Source of the DNA: Paulinella micropora
Taxonomy: Eukaryota > Cercozoa > Imbricatea > Euglyphida
DNA length: 20,221 nucleotides
Direction: 5' to 3'
Assembly: GCA_009731375.1 (NCBI GenBank)
Contig: BJOX01000093.1
Coordinates: 291,869-312,089 of the forward strand
Under the pieces are notes generated by a model. The model had not been told where the DNA came from. It saw only the letters and a list, made by a program, of their open reading frames with translations, and did not search any database. The position numbers and the translations under genes are program-made. Shown one piece after another: positions 18,481 to 20,221 of this stretch (its first letter is position 1; each line of letters starts with the position of its first letter).

Positions 18481-18540
18481 TGTTGTCGTTTGTTTGTTTT
18501 CCAGGTATGGCAGGCTTGGCAGTCGTCGGAATCTTAGGCG
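18481..18540 (+). other. possible 3' splice site and exon start, cut by gap
   Basis: TTGTTTGTTTTCCAG, a pyrimidine-rich run with AG at 18503-18504, is followed by GTATGGCAGGCTTGGC. From ATG 18507 the frame reads MAGLAVVGILG, a hydrophobic Gly-rich stretch that could begin or lie in a membrane segment, and then the gap begins. Pyrimidine-AG matches arise often by chance, so this is tentative. Confidence 0.25.
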
Positions 18541-18924
18541 NNNNNNNNNNNNNNNNNNNNNNNNNNNNNNNNNNNNNNNNNNNNNNNNNNNNNNNNNNNN
18601 NNNNNNNNNNNNNNNNNNNNNNNNNNNNNNNNNNNNNNNNNNNNNNNNNNNNNNNNNNNNNNNNNNNNNNNNNNNNNNNNNNNNNNNNNNNNNNNNNNNN
18701 NNNNNNNNNNNNNNNNNNNNNNNNNNNNNNNNNNNNNNNNNNNNNNNNNNNNNNNNNNNNNNNNNNNNNNNNNNNNNNNNNNNNNNNNNNNNNNNNNNNN
18801 NNNNNNNNNNNNNNNNNNNNNNNNNNNNNNNNNNNNNNNNNNNNNNNNNNNNNNNNNNNNNNNNNNNNNNNNNNNNNNNNNNNNNNNNNNNNNNNNNNNN
18901 NNNNNNNNNNNNNNNNNNNNNNNN
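18541..18924. other. assembly gap (384 N)
   Basis: Unknown sequence separating the possible exon start from the first 116-bp repeat copy. Confidence 0.99.
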
Positions 18925-19040
18925 CGAGCCCTGGCCCCGCCTGGTACTAGGGAGCTTTGGTATCGCCTGTATCAGTCCCTTCCGTGCAAACATCACGGCT
19001 TAGCTGGGCATCGGGATAATACTTTACCCACAGACTTCCT
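18925..19040 (+). repeat. 116-bp repeat (copy 1), left end in gap
   Basis: Matches 20106-20221 at 115 of 116 bases (GGGATAATAC here, GGGTTAATAC there). It starts CGAGCCCTGGCCCCGCCTGG, and both copies are truncated: this one by the gap on its left, the other by the window end on its right, so the repeat is longer than 116 bp. A short open frame ending [11 protein letters not shown] is present in both only because the DNA is the same. Confidence 0.93.
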
Positions 19041-19087
19041 TGGTTGACGAAATCAGAAGCTCCTTTTTTCTGACATTAGTCGATATC

Positions 19088-19125
19088 TCATCCATCTATC
19101 TATCTATCTATCTATCCATCCATCC

Positions 19126-19174
<49 letters not shown>

Positions 19175-19214
19175 ATCTAATCTAATCTAATCTAATCTAA
19201 TCTAATCTAATCTA

Positions 19215-19246
<32 letters not shown>

Positions 19247-19334
19247 CTCTATCTATCTATCTATGGATAGATGGATAGACGGATAGATGGATAGATTGAT
19301 GGGTGGATAGATGGATAGATGGATGGATGGATGG

Positions 19335-19381
<47 letters not shown>

Positions 19382-19497
19382 GTAGATAGGTAGATAGGTA
19401 GATAGGTAGATAGGTAGATAGGTAGACAGGTAGACAGGTAGACAGGTAGATAGGTAGATAGGTAGATAGATAGAGAGAGAGATAGAGATAGAGATAG

Positions 19498-19561
<64 letters not shown>

Positions 19562-19596
19562 CTATCCATCTATCCATCTATCCATCTATCTATCTC

Positions 19597-19652
<56 letters not shown>

Positions 19653-19653
19653 G

Positions 19654-19685
<32 letters not shown>

Positions 19686-19733
19686 CTATCCATCTATCCA
19701 TATATCATCTATCTATCTATCTATCTATCTTTC

Positions 19734-19779
<46 letters not shown>

Positions 19780-19796
19780 CCTACCTACTTACCTAC

Positions 19797-19855
<59 letters not shown>

Positions 19856-19934
19856 CCTACCTACCTACCTATCTACCTACCTACCTACCTATCTATCCAT
19901 CCATCCATCCATCCATGCATCTATCTATCTATCC

Positions 19935-19995
<61 letters not shown>

Positions 19996-20000
19996 CCTGC
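19088..20000. repeat. strand-switching TATC/GATA field with a CTAAT block
   Basis: TATC to about 19171, the pentamer block (CTAAT)n at about 19172-19217, and TATC to 19262. Then GATA/GGTA/GGAT to 19560, TATC to about 19650, GATA to about 19685, and TATC/TACC/CATC to about 20000. Switch points read ATCTATGGATAGATGG, GATAGATCTATCC, TATCTAGAGATAG and GATAGATCTATCC. Adjacent complementary tracts could fold into long hairpins. Confidence 0.95.
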
Positions 20001-20221
20001 TCTGTCGGTTTATACTAGACTGTCGAACAGTCTCGAAACTCCATCTGCTTACTGGGTCCTCTGTAATGGAGGTGGGAGCTCGTTCTGCAAGGGGCGCTTA
20101 TGGAACGAGCCCTGGCCCCGCCTGGTACTAGGGAGCTTTGGTATCGCCTGTATCAGTCCCTTCCGTGCAAACATCACGGCTTAGCTGGGCATCGGGTTAA
20201 TACTTTACCCACAGACTTCCT
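20001..20221 (+). repeat. 116-bp repeat (copy 2) with upstream hairpin
   Basis: 20106-20221 is copy 2. Upstream sequence not visible in copy 1 includes GCTCGTTC (20078-20085) and GAACGAGC (20103-20110), an 8-bp perfect stem around a 17-nt loop that overlaps the start of the matched region. An 89-codon frame from 19915 begins in TATC and ends at the same TAG as in copy 1; I do not consider it a gene. Confidence 0.9.

Overview
This window looks like eukaryotic, most likely metazoan, intergenic or heterochromatin-like DNA. I cannot name the species; a lophotrochozoan such as a mollusc or flatworm is only a guess. Well over half of the readable bases are microsatellite or minisatellite: AAT/ATT, TATC/GATA, TATG, TA, CA, GA, CAGA, AAGG, TTTC, TTAC and CAT. 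Seven runs of N interrupt it, and four of them touch homopolymer or dinucleotide tracts. I see no bacterial gene organisation, no convincing complete protein gene, and no rRNA, tRNA or CRISPR array. Nearly all long open frames are stop-free translations of simple repeats or frames bridging N gaps.

Layout. 1-600: poly-G, then unremarkable sequence. 600-5550: AAT arrays alternating with a 470-bp repeat (here Rep470) and with a composite block made of poly-C, GC-rich ~140-bp units (Rep140), ~183-bp units carrying a palindrome (Rep183), a C-rich linker and AAT. The block occurs twice here and again at 14.44-15.43 kb. 5550-6345: AAT and CAT arrays with two duplicated short 'core' sequences, then TA. 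6346-8186: a higher-order array in which a ~70-bp junction sequence alternates with long TATC tracts, interrupted by a 420-bp non-repetitive island. 8187-9328: GA, a gap, and CA tracts separated by an anchor sequence. 9484-9774: 111-bp tandem repeat. 10184-10590: AAGG and ATT. 10685-11716: eight copies of a 54-bp core separated by TATG tracts. 11852-12350: 84-bp tandem repeat. 12517-13400: TA and CT tracts seeded by a shared anchor. 13586-14295: TTAC, then sequence with a 27-nt palindrome, then AAT. 14442-15975: third composite block and third Rep470. 16020-17440: TATC, TTTC, TA, GATA, TACA/TACG and CAGA arrays. 17745-18540: the longest low-repeat stretch, ending in a possible splice acceptor. 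18925-20221: a 116-bp repeat present twice, bracketing a large TATC/GATA field that switches strand several times.

The main theme is that microsatellites here are attached, at near-constant junctions, to a small set of short conserved sequences, several of which occur next to more than one microsatellite type. The three Rep470 copies are almost identical (about three variable positions in 470 bp, no indels). Each abuts an AAT array on the same side, and related shorter sequences do the same. Read on the minus strand this resembles the 3' end of a non-LTR retroelement with an (ATT)n tail; that is inference, since no reverse transcriptase is visible. Nothing here can be shown to work together as a gene system.
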